Of a stretch of 64,000 bases of DNA, positions 37,224 to 46,309 are shown piece after piece. The number at the start of each line of letters is the position of its first letter. Position 1 is the first letter of the stretch. The stretch is taken from the NCBI GenBank assembly GCA_019114245.1, contig DXFX01000009.1, positions 1 to 64,000 on the forward strand, read 5' to 3'. The translations under genes were made by a program, and so were the position numbers. The notes under the pieces were generated by a model, which was not told where the DNA came from, made no database searches, and saw nothing but the letters and a program-made list of their open reading frames with translations. Origin of the DNA: Candidatus Borkfalkia faecipullorum (GTDB lineage Bacteria; Bacillota; Clostridia; Christensenellales; Borkfalkiaceae).

Positions 37224-38116
37224 ACGATTATGTCTGCCCCGATTGCGGGCTTGTCATCCGCGACGGCTCTACTTCCTGCATTCGCTGCGGCTGTCCCATG
37301 CCGCAGGTGAAGGCGGGAAAAAAGACGCCCGTCAAACTTCCCTATACCGAATGGGCGGGTCACAACGACGTCAGATCCGCCCCCAAGGATAAATACGGCA
37401 ACCCCAACGGCACCAATTACGACCTCCTGCGCGACGGCAGCATGAAGGGGTACAAGATCTTGCTCATCAATCTCTGTCCCGACTGGGATACCTGCGGCAA
37501 GCGCGCCAATTACGAAAATCCCATCCGCGCTCTCACCAACAAGGGATTTGAGGTGATTTATACCACCTCTTTCCCGCCCGATCTGGCAAGCGCCACGCAG
37601 GACGTGTGCCAGCTTTGGCTGATCAGCGGCAACAGGCAGAGCATCACCCCCGATCAGGTGGATCAGGTCATCCGCTTTTACAATTCGGGCAAGGGCCTGT
37701 ACCTGTGGGCGGACAACGATCCCTTCTTTGCCGACGTCAATCCCGTCATCCGCAAGCTGTTTTCCACTTCCATGTCGGGCAATTACAAAGGGGACCGCGT
37801 TCTGGGCGTGCAGAAAAACGCCTACGACGTGGGCATCGTGGCGGGGCATCTCATCTCCACGGGCATCGCAAACTTTTACGAGGGGATCACCATTTCCAAC
37901 GTCGCCATGACGCAGAAACTGAAACCGTTGATGTATTCTTCGGACGGAAAGGTGGTCGCGGCCTATTCGGATGCCGACAAAAAGCGCGTCCTCATCGACG
38001 GCGGATTTACCCGCCTCTGCAACAAATGGGACAGCGCGGGTACGGACAGATACGTCGTCAACGCCGCGGGCTGGCTGGGCAATTTCGAGCGCTTCGGCTG
38101 GCGCATTCCCAAATAA
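37217..38116 (+). CDS. Zinc-ribbon protein with Rossmann/GATase1-like C-terminal domain
   Basis: YVCPDCGLVIRDGSTSCIRCGCPMP; GYKILLINLCPDWDTCGKRANYENPI. Confidence 0.65.
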   Translation: MLNDYVCPDCGLVIRDGSTSCIRCGCPMPQVKAGKKTPVKLPYTEWAGHNDVRSAPKDKYGNPNGTNYDLLRDGSMKGYKILLINLCPDWDTCGKRANYENPIRALTNKGFEVIYTTSFPPDLASATQDVCQLWLISGNRQSITPDQVDQVIRFYNSGKGLYLWADNDPFFADVNPVIRKLFSTSMSGNYKGDRVLGVQKNAYDVGIVAGHLISTGIANFYEGITISNVAMTQKLKPLMYSSDGKVVAAYSDADKKRVLIDGGFTRLCNKWDSAGTDRYVVNAAGWLGNFERFGWRIPK

Positions 38117-38128
38117 CTGAAAAAAAAT

Positions 38129-38153
38129 GCCGCCCTTCGGGGCGGCGCGTTTT
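38129..38153 (+). terminator. Rho-independent terminator
   Basis: gccgccc-ttcg-gggcggc hairpin; second GC hairpin follows at ~38157. Confidence 0.6.
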
Positions 38154-38282
38154 CGGGCGCGTTCCAAGAGGAGGGGAACGCGCCTTCTTTTTTAAGGAAA
38201 GCACGGCTTTTTGCCGCTGCCGAGCAAAAAAGCAGGGGAAAAGTGAAAAAATTTTTTTCTTTGTGAAAAGTTTGCGAAATCT

Positions 38283-38311
38283 TTGCGTTTTTTGTCGGAA
38301 AATGGTATAAT
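38283..38311 (+). promoter_or_regulatory. Sigma-A promoter for the permease
   Basis: TTGCGT - 17 nt - TATAAT. Confidence 0.65.
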
Positions 38312-38369
38312 GACAAAGATAGCTTTTCAGGCGTTCTGGAAAGAAAAAAATTTAAGAGGGGTTTTACCT

Positions 38370-39830
38370 ATGAAACTGGTTTACGGCGTAAAAGACAGAC
38401 CCAAGCCTTTGCAGCTGGTTCTGTTTGCTCTGCAGCAGCTGCTCGCCATCCTCGCGGCGACCATCGCGGTGCCTATGATTATTAACCAAAATTATCCAGA
38501 TGTAAATATGTCTGTTGGTGCCGCTCTGTTCGGCGCGGGTATCGGAACACTCGTTTATCTGCTGTTCACAAAGTTCAAAAGCCCTGTGTTTCTGGGCAGT
38601 TCGTTTGCGTTTATCGGTTCTATGTCCGCAGCCTTCGCGGGCGGCGTATCCGCTTCGCTCGGCTATCTCGGGCTGATCATCGGCGCCTGCTTCGCGGGTC
38701 TCGTGTACGTCGTCATCGCCATCATCATCAAGCTGGTCGGCGTCAAATGGATCGATAAAGTGATGCCCGCCGTGGTCATCGGGCCTACGGTCGCCATCAT
38801 CGGTCTCTCTCTTTCTGGCAACGCCATCGGCGATGCGGTCAGCGCCGTTTACGACAGCGCCGCAAGCGCCTACATCATGGATACCCATTCCATTCTCTGC
38901 CTCATCTGCGCGCTGGTCACCTTCGGCGTCACCATCACCTGCTCTGTGTACGGCAAAAAATTCCTGCGCATGATCCCGTTCATCATCGGTATCCTCTCCG
39001 GTTATCTGCTGGCGGCGATCCTCACGGTCATCGGCATCGCGGGCAACGTGGAAGCGCTGAAAATCATCGATTTCTCGCTGTTCAATTCCATGGAATGGTA
39101 CCCCAACTTCACCTTCCTGCAGATCTTTAAAGGCAGCCTTACCCCTGCGGAAGGCAGCAGCATCGGCGCTTACATCGGCACCATCGCCGTGGCGTACATC
39201 CCCGTCGCGTTCGTCGTGTTTGCCGAGCACCTCGCCGATCACAAAAACATCTCTTCCATCATCGAAAGCGACCTGCTCGTCGATCCCGGTCTTTCCAGAA
39301 CGCTCCTCGGCGACGGCGTAGGTTCCATCGCGGGCGCCTTCTTCGGCGGCTGCCCCAACACGACGTACGGCGAATCCGTCGGCTGCGTCGCCATTTCCGG
39401 CAACGCTTCCGTCGCAACCACCTTCGTCACGGCAATCTTTGCCATTCTCTGCTCCTTTATCGGCGTGTTCACCACCTTCCTCGATACCATTCCTTCCTGC
39501 GTCATGGGCGGCGTGTGTATCGCTCTGTACGGCTTTATCGCCGTCAGCGGTCTGAAAATGCTGCAAAAAGTCGACCTCAACGAAAACGGCAACCTGTTCA
39601 CCGCATCCGTCGTGCTCATCGCGGGCGTGGGCGGCATGGCGCTCAAGTTCGGCGCGGTCACCGTTACGGCCATCGCGTGCGCGCTCATCCTCGGCATTCT
39701 CACCAACCTCGTGGTCAACGTCGGCAGAAAGAAAAAGGAAGATCGGCAGGCAGAACCCGCTGCGGATGCCGCTCCCGCCGCGGAAGCTTCCCCCGCACAG
39801 GCAAAACAGTCTGAAACAAAAGAGGAATAA
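38370..39830 (+). CDS. Uracil/xanthine permease (nucleobase:cation symporter-2 family)
   Basis: LAATIAVPMIINQ; FVVFAEHLADHKNISSIIESDLLVDPGLSRTLLGDGVGSIAGAFFGGCPNTTYGESVGCVAIS. Confidence 0.93.
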   Translation: MKLVYGVKDRPKPLQLVLFALQQLLAILAATIAVPMIINQNYPDVNMSVGAALFGAGIGTLVYLLFTKFKSPVFLGSSFAFIGSMSAAFAGGVSASLGYLGLIIGACFAGLVYVVIAIIIKLVGVKWIDKVMPAVVIGPTVAIIGLSLSGNAIGDAVSAVYDSAASAYIMDTHSILCLICALVTFGVTITCSVYGKKFLRMIPFIIGILSGYLLAAILTVIGIAGNVEALKIIDFSLFNSMEWYPNFTFLQIFKGSLTPAEGSSIGAYIGTIAVAYIPVAFVVFAEHLADHKNISSIIESDLLVDPGLSRTLLGDGVGSIAGAFFGGCPNTTYGESVGCVAISGNASVATTFVTAIFAILCSFIGVFTTFLDTIPSCVMGGVCIALYGFIAVSGLKMLQKVDLNENGNLFTASVVLIAGVGGMALKFGAVTVTAIACALILGILTNLVVNVGRKKKEDRQAEPAADAAPAAEASPAQAKQSETKEE

Positions 39831-39893
39831 CACCGTAATTTTCCGCCCCTGCAAAGCAGGGCGGAAGACGATCACTGCATAGCATAAAAGAAG

Positions 39894-39932
39894 GCGTCCC
39901 CGAAAGCCGCAGGCTTTCGGGGACGCTTTTTT
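39894..39932. terminator. Terminator between convergent genes
   Basis: gcgtccccgaaagcc-gca-ggctttcggggacgc followed by TTTTTT. Confidence 0.85.
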
Positions 39933-40087
39933 GTTGCAATTTTTGGGGTACGTATCGCCGAAAAACGATTTAAACGGGGCTTGCGCTTATTTGACGGGGA
40001 ACCCGAAAAGCGCTTTTTTTTCTTTTGGGAAAAGAAAGAGCCCTGCATTTTTAACAGGACTCTTGCGAAGGATATGAGATCTTGCGA

Positions 40088-42622
40088 TCAATAGAATGTG
40101 ATGCTGTTGAGGGTGCGGAATTTCCCGTCCTCCGCCGATTCAAACTTGCCCGAATGTTCTATCCTCAGGTTGGCGGCGGAAAGCGTCCTCGCCATCTCGT
40201 CGTCGTCGGGGATGAGGGTATTTTTGTGCAGGCTCTGCGAGAAGGTGGAAAGACCGATGATGTACGCCTCTTCAAACACGCAGTTGGTAAAATGGGCGGA
40301 CGTGACGTTGGTTTCTGTGGAATTTTCCTTGGAACCGAAGCTCACGTTGCGGAACACGCAGTTATAAAAGCGCGCGTGCGAGAGGTTGGCGGAGGACAGG
40401 TCGCAGTTTTCAAACAAAACGTTGTCTATCCTCGCGCTGATCATGTTTGCGCCCGAAAGGTTGCTTTCCGAAAACAGGCAGGCGAACAGCCGCGCGTTTG
40501 CCAGTACGGACTGGTTGAGCGCCGAGTGCGCAAACGCCGTTCCCAGCAGCAGGGAATAGGTGAGGTTGACGCGGTGCAGGTCGGACCAGCGCAGCAGGCA
40601 GTTGCTGAAAAAGGACTTTTTCAGGTCGGCGAGGTTGAGCACGGAGCGGTCGAGGTTCATGCCCACGAAACAGCTGCCCGCCGCCATGCAGTTCTGCAGG
40701 TTGCAGTCCTGCATATCGGCGCAGGCGTACACGCTGTCCCGCCACATTTTCTTCGTCTGCGGAATGGGGTATTCCGTGTATTCGTAGCCGTTTTTGCGGG
40801 CGGGATCGGCGTCCGAAGACCCCGCCGTCAGCTCTTCGAGATAGGAGGTCTTGCGGTCTGTATTGAAAAATTTCGCATCGATGAGCAGCGCCTTTTCAAA
40901 GCTCGTGCCCGTCATTTTGCAGTCGAGGAACACGCTGTCCAGCACGCTCGAACGGGTAAAGGTGGCCTCGCTTAGGTCACAGCGGCTGAAGCGGCACTTG
41001 CCCATGTTCACGCTGGCAAAGTTGGTCATTCTGCCGTCGTTGTAGTTGAAGGTGCTCCCGCTGACGTCGCTGTCGTCAAAGGACGCGCCGCAGATGTTGA
41101 CGTAAGAAAAATCGGTGTCGGGCAGGGAGACGCGCTTCACGCTCGCGCTGCACAGGTTCGCGGGCCTGTAATTGACGCCGCTGCTGTAAAACACCTGCCT
41201 CTTGCCCTCCGTTTCCGCTTTCTCCACCCAGGCGAGGATGTCGGGTTCCAGGCAGAAGGTCAGCGCCTCGCCCGCGTACTTTTGCAGGCAGTCGGCAATG
41301 TCGCGGTTGATGGGTTCGGTAAGTTTTGCAAAGTTTTCCGCAGGTTCGGGGCGCAGGTCGATGCCGAGCGTCTTTTTTTTCAGTTCGCCGCCGTCGGGAA
41401 CGTTTCTCGCAAGTTTGGAAAGGATGTCCTCGTCGATGTCGCCGGGGACAAGTTCGCCGTTGTAAAACACGTTAAAGCGCTTGCGCAGGGAAATTTCTTT
41501 CACCTCGTCCTGGTTGTAGGAATGGCGGTCGGTGATCCGCTTGTCCAGGAAGGTGACGGCATTGAGCGCCATGTCGTTGAGCACCGCGCCCGAAAGGTCG
41601 GCGCCCGCCAGGGTGGCGTAATTGAAGGTGGAACCTGCAAAATCCGCGCCCGCCGCGTCGATGTTTTCCAGCGCGCACATGGAGAGGTCGCTCCTGCGCA
41701 GGCTGGCGTTGGTGAAGTTGGCGCCCGTAAATTCGGAGGACATGAAGTTGCTCCCGTTGAGGATGGAACGGCTGAACTGCGCTTCCCGCAGGAAGGAGTG
41801 GGGCAGGTTGGACGCCATGATCTTGACGTAGCTGACGAGGTATTTGAGGATGAGCCCCTTCACCGTTTCGGCGAGGATGATGATGCGCAGCATCTGTCCC
41901 TTTTCGCGCAGGTACATCATGTCGCTGGAATTGGAGTTGGGGGAAAAGGGCATTTCCTCCACGACGGAGAGGTACTGGCTGAAATTGACGAGGTTGTTGA
42001 GCACGTCGAACAGATCCCCGAGGGTGACGCGCAGGGCGGCCTTGTAGTCGGCGACGATCCTGGCGCGCTTTTCCCCGCCCGTTTCAAAATCCTTGTAACA
42101 GGGGTCGGATTTTTCCTCCCTGCCCGCGGCGCGGGTGGTGCTGCGGATGATCTGTCGGATGCGCTCCACGTCCTGGTAGGCGGGGTCGCTCTCGTTGACG
42201 CAGTCCACAAACTGCCAGATGATCGCCTGTTTCACCTCCTCGATGCCCGATTCCTCGGTGATGATGGAGCTGTCGATGGAGTCGTGGCAGATCCTGTAGA
42301 GAATGGTCTGGATGAGGTTGAGGTTTTTGGCAAGGCGGAATTTCAGGTCGCTGAATTCGTCGGGCGTGTAGCTGTTTCCGTTGCTGCGCGATTCCCAGCG
42401 CACCCTCGTTTTGGTGGTTTTGAGGTAGCTGGCAAAGGAAAAATGCTTTTTCCCGAAAATGGCGGGATAGAAAAACCCGCCCGAACGCTCGTTTTCCTGC
42501 GTTTCGGCGCTCTCGCTCTGTTCGGTGTACTTTCTGAATTTGTCGCCCAGGCTGGAAAAATATCCCCGCAGGGAATTGTTCCTGTCCGCCGCGTTCATCT
42601 GTTCAATGTAGCTCGTCTTCAT
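40088..42622 (-). CDS. Large pentapeptide-repeat protein
   Basis: Many A(D/N)LxxxxF repeats (GANFTNASLRRSDLSMCALENIDAAGADFAGSTFNYATLAGADLSGAVL); RBS then ATG at 42622. Confidence 0.88.
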   Translation of the reverse strand: MKTSYIEQMNAADRNNSLRGYFSSLGDKFRKYTEQSESAETQENERSGGFFYPAIFGKKHFSFASYLKTTKTRVRWESRSNGNSYTPDEFSDLKFRLAKNLNLIQTILYRICHDSIDSSIITEESGIEEVKQAIIWQFVDCVNESDPAYQDVERIRQIIRSTTRAAGREEKSDPCYKDFETGGEKRARIVADYKAALRVTLGDLFDVLNNLVNFSQYLSVVEEMPFSPNSNSSDMMYLREKGQMLRIIILAETVKGLILKYLVSYVKIMASNLPHSFLREAQFSRSILNGSNFMSSEFTGANFTNASLRRSDLSMCALENIDAAGADFAGSTFNYATLAGADLSGAVLNDMALNAVTFLDKRITDRHSYNQDEVKEISLRKRFNVFYNGELVPGDIDEDILSKLARNVPDGGELKKKTLGIDLRPEPAENFAKLTEPINRDIADCLQKYAGEALTFCLEPDILAWVEKAETEGKRQVFYSSGVNYRPANLCSASVKRVSLPDTDFSYVNICGASFDDSDVSGSTFNYNDGRMTNFASVNMGKCRFSRCDLSEATFTRSSVLDSVFLDCKMTGTSFEKALLIDAKFFNTDRKTSYLEELTAGSSDADPARKNGYEYTEYPIPQTKKMWRDSVYACADMQDCNLQNCMAAGSCFVGMNLDRSVLNLADLKKSFFSNCLLRWSDLHRVNLTYSLLLGTAFAHSALNQSVLANARLFACLFSESNLSGANMISARIDNVLFENCDLSSANLSHARFYNCVFRNVSFGSKENSTETNVTSAHFTNCVFEEAYIIGLSTFSQSLHKNTLIPDDDEMARTLSAANLRIEHSGKFESAEDGKFRTLNSITFY

Positions 42623-42651
42623 AATTTTTCTCCTTATCGCAGTTTTCCCGA

Positions 42652-45600
42652 TCACAGCCGCACGGTGCGGGGCAGGCTCAGCGTGTTGTTCTGGCAGCAG
42701 ATGCAGTCAGGCCCTAACATATAGTAGGGGACGGCGTCCCCCGTCTTTTCGTTAAATGCGTCTATTTTTTTCTGCAAAGCAAAGTACAGCTTGTACACAT
42801 ACGCCATGGACGGCGCCACGCAGTCCTCCAGCGGCGTGCCGCGCAGGGGTCGGAACAGCGAGATGATGGGCTGAATGCCGTTTCCGATCATCCAGTCCAT
42901 GCCCGCGGCAAAGCTTTCCCGCGGTTCCAGGCCGAGAATGACCATCGAGCGGATCTGCTGGAAGGCGAGGTGCGTGTTTTTGCTCAGCGTCTTGAACCAG
43001 ATATCCTGCGCTTTCAGGAGCATCTCTTTGTACGTTTCTCGTTTGTTTTCCGATTTTCCCGGCATATATTTGGCGGCGCAACGCTCGTCGAAGATCTCGA
43101 CGTTGAAGGACAGCTGGTCCAGCCCCGCCTCGCGCATCTTGCGGATGCCCTCTTCGTCGCAGGGGAGGATCATGGCGTACACGTCCGCGCCGTCGGGGTA
43201 CTTTTCCCCTTTGGTGACGTTCTTGATGATTTTGATGATGGAAACCACCTTGTCGATGGTGGCGGCGTTCTGGGCGGGGGACTGTCCGCCGATGAGGAAG
43301 TGCCGCAGGCGGGAAGTTTCGTGGTCAGCCCAGTGCCTGCGCACCACTTCTTCGATGGATTGCAGGTCGATGCCGTTGTCGGGGTCGCGCTCGATGTTGC
43401 AGAACTTGCACTCTTTCTTTCGGTCGCCCGCCTTGTAGATACAGCTGTTGGTCACGTGTACGCGCAGCCTGTCCGTGGAGAGATAGGCGACCTGGCTGTA
43501 CAAAAATCCCTTGGACGTCCTGTTGTTTGCCAGCGGATCCTGCGGATAAAAGCGGATCTCGCAGAGCTCGTTGCCGTAGTAGGAGAGAAAATACTTTCCC
43601 TCACGCACGTCGATGCGGAAGGGGGAAAAGTCCTGGAATTTGTTGCTCAGCGGCGCGTTGATGACCACCCCGTGCAGTTTTTCGCCGAATTGCAGGTCTA
43701 CCGCGTCGTTGGTGGCGGGGCGCAGTCCGCCGTGCTGTCTGCGCGCCTCTGCGGAAACGTTCACCCCCTGCGTCAGCAGGGCGATCTTCAGCGCCAGCAG
43801 GGACTGGGCGGAAACTTCTCCGCCCGCGGCGATCTCGCAGATCTTTTCCTTGAATTCCGCCATGGGCTCGCACACGCATTCGTCCAGATTGACGCCGCCG
43901 TCCTCGTTCGCCCAGCAGATGTTGGTGCGGAACACGAGTCTGTAAAAGTGCGCGTTGTCGTCCAGCTTGCACAGTTCGCGCGGGAGGGGCCTGTATCCGT
44001 CCGCTTCGGGAAAGCACAGTTTTCCCGGCAGCGCCTTGCTCTGGTATCCGAGCAGGACGCCCTCGCCCGATTCCGCCTTTTTCGCCGCGTTCACGGCGTT
44101 GAAAACGTGCAGGGCGTGCGTCTCGTCGCCCGTGTAGTTGTAAGAATAGTTGGAGTATTCCACGCGCAGTCCGTCCAGGTACTTCGCGTAGTTTGCGGCC
44201 TTTTCGCCGTCCTTCCACGCCGCGAGGTTGATCTCCTGCAGGGAGGGGAAGCCCTGTTCGGCAAGCGCGCGGTTGACTAGTGCAGAGGACGCCTGGAAAC
44301 GGCAGTTGACTTCCAGAAGTTTCACTTCGTCCCCGTAGATCATGCCGTCTATGCCCAGAATGCCGCGGTAGCCTTCGGCGCGGATCTTTTCGCACAGCGC
44401 GGCGCAAAGTTCCTTGAATTTTGCAATGTGCCTGCCGTTCACCCTGTTTTCGGGTTTGTCGTCAAGGCAGGCCAGGCGGTCGTACTCCACAAAATCGGCG
44501 CCGCGGTACATCAGCCGCTTCACGCTGCTCGAATTGTCCGCCTTTTCGTAGTCCGCCCGCATGATCTGTATGGAGCCCGGCGCAAAGAGGACGCCGTCTT
44601 TAAAGAGAATGGCGTGCAGATTGACGGGCACGTTGTCCTCGCGGTAGACGGAAAAGAGCATACGCTTGTCCTCGCCCGTAAAGTTCTTGAACAGCTCGCT
44701 GTTTTCCCGCGTCATGATGTAGGTGCCGTTTCCGCCGCTGGCGATGGGGCGCTGTAAAATAAATTTATGCCCTTCTTCCTCGCGCACGCCCAAAAGTTTG
44801 CATACGGTGGCATATTTGCAGTCCGCAACGCTGCCTTCGGCAACGTCCAGAAGGGCGCCTTTCAGCCCCTTTTCGTCGCAGAACCTGTGAAATTTCTGCT
44901 TGTCGCTGAGGGTGTCGAGCACGCCCTTTGCGTTCACGCAAATGTAGCGTTCGCCCAGCGCCTCGCCCAGCGAAACGCCGTTGTCCCGCGCGCTGTGCAC
45001 GTTGTAGTAGGCGCTCTGGTTGTAAAAGTAAAACCGCGCGCGTGGATGGCTGTTGGCAAGCGCCACCGCGCGGTCGAAGAGAAACTGGTCCTGCTCCTCG
45101 CTGATCTTGTTGTGATCCACGCGGCGGGAGGATCCCTCGTCGCACAGGGCAAACAGATTTTTGCGCTCGTCCGTCTCCCCGAACAGCGTCACCGCGCCCG
45201 CAAACATGCTCCCCGTCTGGCCGATGTCGGAAAGCCGCGTGCCGATCCACACAAATTCTCCGTCGCGGATCTCCGCGCGCTTGATGTATTCGTTGTACAC
45301 CCGCTCGGTCACGTTGATGAGCTCGCGCGCGGCGGGGTTGAAGTTGTAATCGATGCTGTACGCGTTGGACTGGTGGGATAAGTTTTCGACGATCTTGTCA
45401 AAAGCGGTGCGAAGTTTTTCTTCGGGGAAGCTGCCTTCCGCGTATCCCTTGCCGCGCAGGCTTTCCCAGGCGAGTTCGTTGGTGCGCTTTGCATTTTTTT
45501 CCGTCCAGAGCCATCTGGTCAGTTCCTGGAGGAATTTGTTGATGTTCCCGCCGTAGGCTCTGCCCGCAAACACGGGCAAAATGCTTAAATTTTCGGCAGG

Positions 45601-45990
45601 GGAGCCCTCGCTGCGCAGCCGCTCGCGGCGCAGAAGTTCGTTGCACAGCATCAAAAGTTCCTTGCGCACCTGGTCGTCCGCGTTGTAAAACATCTTGCTC
45701 AGCTTGTCCGTGCCGCTGAGGACGGGGGTGCAGAAATCGTCGTTGATGACGATGATAAATACGCGCGTCTTTGCGATCGCGCGGCAGGACGCCTGTTCAA
45801 AATCCACCCCGTCGTTGCACAGGGGCGCGCAGAAGGGGACGAGCTCCGCATGATTGCAGCACAGGAGATTGTAGTACAGGATCTGCGCCACGGCGCCGCC
45901 CATCGCCTTCATGCCGCGGTAGCAGATAAACACGTTTTTGTTGGGATTGTTGAGTTTTTTGTCGATCTCTTCCAGATAGAAGTTGCTCAT
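42652..45990 (-). CDS. TIR-like / ATP-grasp / radical SAM three-domain fusion
   Basis: N-terminus KNVFICYRGMKAMGGAVAQILYYNLL...DDQVRKELLML; middle SGGNGTYIMTRE...GILGIDGMIYGDEVKLLEVNCRFQASS; C-terminus TNSCIYKAGDRKKECKFCNIE...FLIGGQSP; GGAGG RBS before ATG at 45990. Confidence 0.8.
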   Translation of the reverse strand: MSNFYLEEIDKKLNNPNKNVFICYRGMKAMGGAVAQILYYNLLCCNHAELVPFCAPLCNDGVDFEQASCRAIAKTRVFIIVINDDFCTPVLSGTDKLSKMFYNADDQVRKELLMLCNELLRRERLRSEGSPAENLSILPVFAGRAYGGNINKFLQELTRWLWTEKNAKRTNELAWESLRGKGYAEGSFPEEKLRTAFDKIVENLSHQSNAYSIDYNFNPAARELINVTERVYNEYIKRAEIRDGEFVWIGTRLSDIGQTGSMFAGAVTLFGETDERKNLFALCDEGSSRRVDHNKISEEQDQFLFDRAVALANSHPRARFYFYNQSAYYNVHSARDNGVSLGEALGERYICVNAKGVLDTLSDKQKFHRFCDEKGLKGALLDVAEGSVADCKYATVCKLLGVREEEGHKFILQRPIASGGNGTYIMTRENSELFKNFTGEDKRMLFSVYREDNVPVNLHAILFKDGVLFAPGSIQIMRADYEKADNSSSVKRLMYRGADFVEYDRLACLDDKPENRVNGRHIAKFKELCAALCEKIRAEGYRGILGIDGMIYGDEVKLLEVNCRFQASSALVNRALAEQGFPSLQEINLAAWKDGEKAANYAKYLDGLRVEYSNYSYNYTGDETHALHVFNAVNAAKKAESGEGVLLGYQSKALPGKLCFPEADGYRPLPRELCKLDDNAHFYRLVFRTNICWANEDGGVNLDECVCEPMAEFKEKICEIAAGGEVSAQSLLALKIALLTQGVNVSAEARRQHGGLRPATNDAVDLQFGEKLHGVVINAPLSNKFQDFSPFRIDVREGKYFLSYYGNELCEIRFYPQDPLANNRTSKGFLYSQVAYLSTDRLRVHVTNSCIYKAGDRKKECKFCNIERDPDNGIDLQSIEEVVRRHWADHETSRLRHFLIGGQSPAQNAATIDKVVSIIKIIKNVTKGEKYPDGADVYAMILPCDEEGIRKMREAGLDQLSFNVEIFDERCAAKYMPGKSENKRETYKEMLLKAQDIWFKTLSKNTHLAFQQIRSMVILGLEPRESFAAGMDWMIGNGIQPIISLFRPLRGTPLEDCVAPSMAYVYKLYFALQKKIDAFNEKTGDAVPYYMLGPDCICCQNNTLSLPRTVRL

Positions 45991-46178
45991 GCTGCGGCCT
46001 CCGTATTCTTTCATATATTTTATCATATCTCCCCGCTTTTTGCAAGTTTTATCATAATATGACAATTTTTATTTTCGTTCTCCCGTTCTGTCGTTTTTTC
46101 GCGGGAAAATCCCCTGAAAAAGATCTGTTTTTGCCCGCGAAAGAGCCGCGCTTTCTCGTGCAAAAACGGGGAGCAGGT

Positions 46179-46207
46179 TTGACATTTACGGAAAATTGTG
46201 TTACAAT
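46179..46207 (+). promoter_or_regulatory. Sigma-A promoter for the sugar kinase
   Basis: TTGACA - 17 nt - TACAAT. Confidence 0.7.
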
Positions 46208-46309
46208 AAAAATATTGAAAAGATGCCTTCGGCATCGCCGCGGGAAACGCGATGCGTGCCTGCGGAGAGATCAAAAAATGCCGCAAAAAACGGGCGGCGG
46301 AGGTTTTTT

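Noticed and set aside
38364-39875. 503-aa minus-strand ORF over the permease
   Set aside because: Asp/His/Arg-rich antisense of a hydrophobic permease gene.
41282-42724. 480-aa plus-strand ORF over the pentapeptide-repeat gene
   Set aside because: Shadow of the repeat gene on the minus strand; no domain signature.
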